In this document: piece by piece, positions 62,974 through 64,000 of the stretch
Position numbering within the stretch: position 1 is the first letter of the stretch
How the letters are laid out: each line of letters begins with the position of its first letter
NCBI GenBank assembly: GCA_027532775.1
Contig: JAPZTO010000003.1
Coordinates: 558,001-622,000 of the forward strand
Source: Beijerinckiaceae bacterium
Lineage (GTDB): Bacteria; Pseudomonadota; Alphaproteobacteria; Rhizobiales; Beijerinckiaceae
Direction of reading: 5' to 3'
DNA: 64,000 bases
The notes under the pieces: generated by a model
What the model was told of the DNA's origin: nothing
Databases searched by the model: none
The model's input: the letters and a program-made list of their open reading frames with translations, nothing else
Translations under genes and position numbers: made by a program

Positions 62974-63986
62974 TGCCGGAACGGCCTGATTTCTGGGTGG
63001 CGAGCGGCCACCACCTTGTTGACCGGATCGAGGGCGGCGGTCTCGTGGCGACGGATGCGTACCTGCGTGCCTATCTCGCCCGGCCCGAACTGGTCCCGCC
63101 TGCCGAGGCCTGCCCGGTCGAGCGGGGCCTGCATGCCAGCCTGCTCGAGACGCCGCGGCAGGCTGTGGCGGCGGACGAGATCTCGCTGATTGCCGATGCC
63201 GATGCGCGCGAGAATCTCGCGCTGTTCCTCGCCTTCCGGGACCGGATCCTCGCCACGCCGACCCTCGAGGCGGCCTATCTCTCGCTGGTCCGGGGCGACC
63301 TCTCCGGCATTCCGCCGCTCTTCCTCCAGCAACTGGTGCATCTCGTGGCACGGAACGCGTTCGACGAGGAAGAGGATGCCCATGTTTTGCGCGCCGCCGA
63401 ATGCTTCTGGCGCACCCAGCGCGTTACCTTTAACGAGGGGTCTGTCCTGCTTGCCGATCAGGAGGCGATCGAGCAGCACGAACATGCGCGCGACCATTCG
63501 CCCCTGCTCTCGATGCTCGGCGGGCCGGCCGTGTCGGAACTGGAGGTGCTCACGCCCGAGACGGCCGCAGGCTATCACGGCCGCAGCGATGCGCATGATC
63601 TCGTCTTCGACCTGACCAATCCCATCCATGGGCGGCCTGCCCTTGCCCGGGCGATGACGGGCTGGATCCGGCACCTTCTCGGGGTCGAGATCGCCTTCAC
63701 GCCGGTGGATTCCTTCTCCGAGGAGCGCTTCGCCTGGTTCGTGGCACTGGATGCCGAGGGCACAGCCATCGGCAACCGGGTCTGGAATGGGGAGGCGCTG
63801 AGCGAGGACCAGCGGGCGCGGCTGCTGGCGCTGTTCACCTTCACCTTGCCCGACCATGCCCGGATCCGCCCTGACATGAGGGGCCGCAAGGCTTTTGCGC
63901 TGCTCGGATCGACCGCGGACCGGCTTGTCCGGATCAAGCCACAAAATCTGATTGCCGGCCTGCCTCTGGCGCCGGATGCCGGCTGA
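62973..63986 (+). CDS. conserved protein of unknown function (DUF6352-like)
   Basis: A 337-residue cytoplasmic protein, recalled as DUF6352. RPDFWVASGHHLVDRIEGGG opens it; HDLVFDLTNPIHGRPALARA and LGVEIAFTPVDSFSEERFAW lie in the second half, and HARIRPDMRGRKAFAL near the end. The ATG at 62973 overlaps the previous stop by one base (an earlier TGATG reading). No catalytic motif is evident. His- and Glu-rich stretches (EQHEHARDH) could bind metal. Confidence 0.65.
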   Translation: MPERPDFWVASGHHLVDRIEGGGLVATDAYLRAYLARPELVPPAEACPVERGLHASLLETPRQAVAADEISLIADADARENLALFLAFRDRILATPTLEAAYLSLVRGDLSGIPPLFLQQLVHLVARNAFDEEEDAHVLRAAECFWRTQRVTFNEGSVLLADQEAIEQHEHARDHSPLLSMLGGPAVSELEVLTPETAAGYHGRSDAHDLVFDLTNPIHGRPALARAMTGWIRHLLGVEIAFTPVDSFSEERFAWFVALDAEGTAIGNRVWNGEALSEDQRARLLALFTFTLPDHARIRPDMRGRKAFALLGSTADRLVRIKPQNLIAGLPLAPDAG

Positions 63987-63997
63987 GGACAGGAAAC

Positions 63998-64000
63998 ATG
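63998..64000 (+). CDS. start codon of the next gene (cut by the window end)
   Basis: ATG preceded by GAGGACAGGAAAC. It lies 11 bases after the previous stop and probably opens a fourth gene of the same operon. Nothing can be said of its product. Confidence 0.5.

Overview
The window is about 64 kb of GC-rich (roughly 65%), densely packed chromosomal DNA from an alphaproteobacterium, most likely Hyphomicrobiales (Rhizobiales). The housekeeping layout supports this: an SRP 4.5S RNA just upstream of dnaX-ybaB-recR, and kdsB plus a monofunctional prephenate dehydratase divergent from a membrane-anchored CycM-type cytochrome c. No phage, transposase, CRISPR or tRNA was seen. All gene-free gaps are about 300 bases or shorter.

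Layout. 1-2.6 kb: the 3' end of a gamma-glutamyltransferase-family gene and a DUF1007/NicO metal-transport pair (ZevA/ZevB-like), whose junction carries a triplicated 18-bp repeat. 2.8-14.7 kb: a fused indolepyruvate ferredoxin oxidoreductase, a Crp/Fnr regulator, an acyl-CoA synthetase and a complete Liv-type ABC importer, which together look like an uptake, activation and oxidation module for branched-chain or aromatic acids. 14.7-25.4 kb: a palindromic repeat, two half-size permeases, DUF533, dapD, a pyrimidine nucleotidase, recR, ybaB, dnaX, SRP RNA, HIT, nudC, prephenate dehydratase, kdsB and cytochrome c. 25.5-31.3 kb: a yejABEF peptide importer. 31.4-35.5 kb: phosphomannomutase, a HAD phosphatase, a small exported protein and a GlcD-type flavoprotein. 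35.5-40.3 kb: an xdhABC operon.

The most interesting block is 40.4-49.1 kb. A minus-strand operon reads suyA-suyB (sulfolactate sulfo-lyase), a YeiH-type sulfate/sulfite exporter, a D-2-hydroxyacid dehydrogenase (SlcC-like), an LDH2-family dehydrogenase (ComC-like), a GabD-like aldehyde dehydrogenase and a YitT membrane protein. A GntR regulator is divergent from it, and a candidate operator lies between them. This matches the known route in which (S)-sulfolactate is oxidised to sulfopyruvate, reduced to (R)-sulfolactate and cleaved to pyruvate plus sulfite. The GabD-like enzyme suggests entry from sulfolactaldehyde. An orphan TctC-type binding protein lies at one end. At the other end are a PfkB kinase, an orphan binding protein, a hydroxypyruvate-isomerase homologue and a thiamine-diphosphate enzyme.

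53.9-58.1 kb continues with an OpgC-like acyltransferase, a YeeE/YedE sulfur transporter, a TTC38-like helical-repeat protein and a TusA-like sulfur carrier. 58.1-64 kb holds a WD40-cytochrome c fusion, a large multi-cluster 4Fe-4S protein, a biotin/lipoate-ligase-like protein and two little-known conserved proteins. Their tight packing suggests a redox or cofactor-maturation module whose role is not established.
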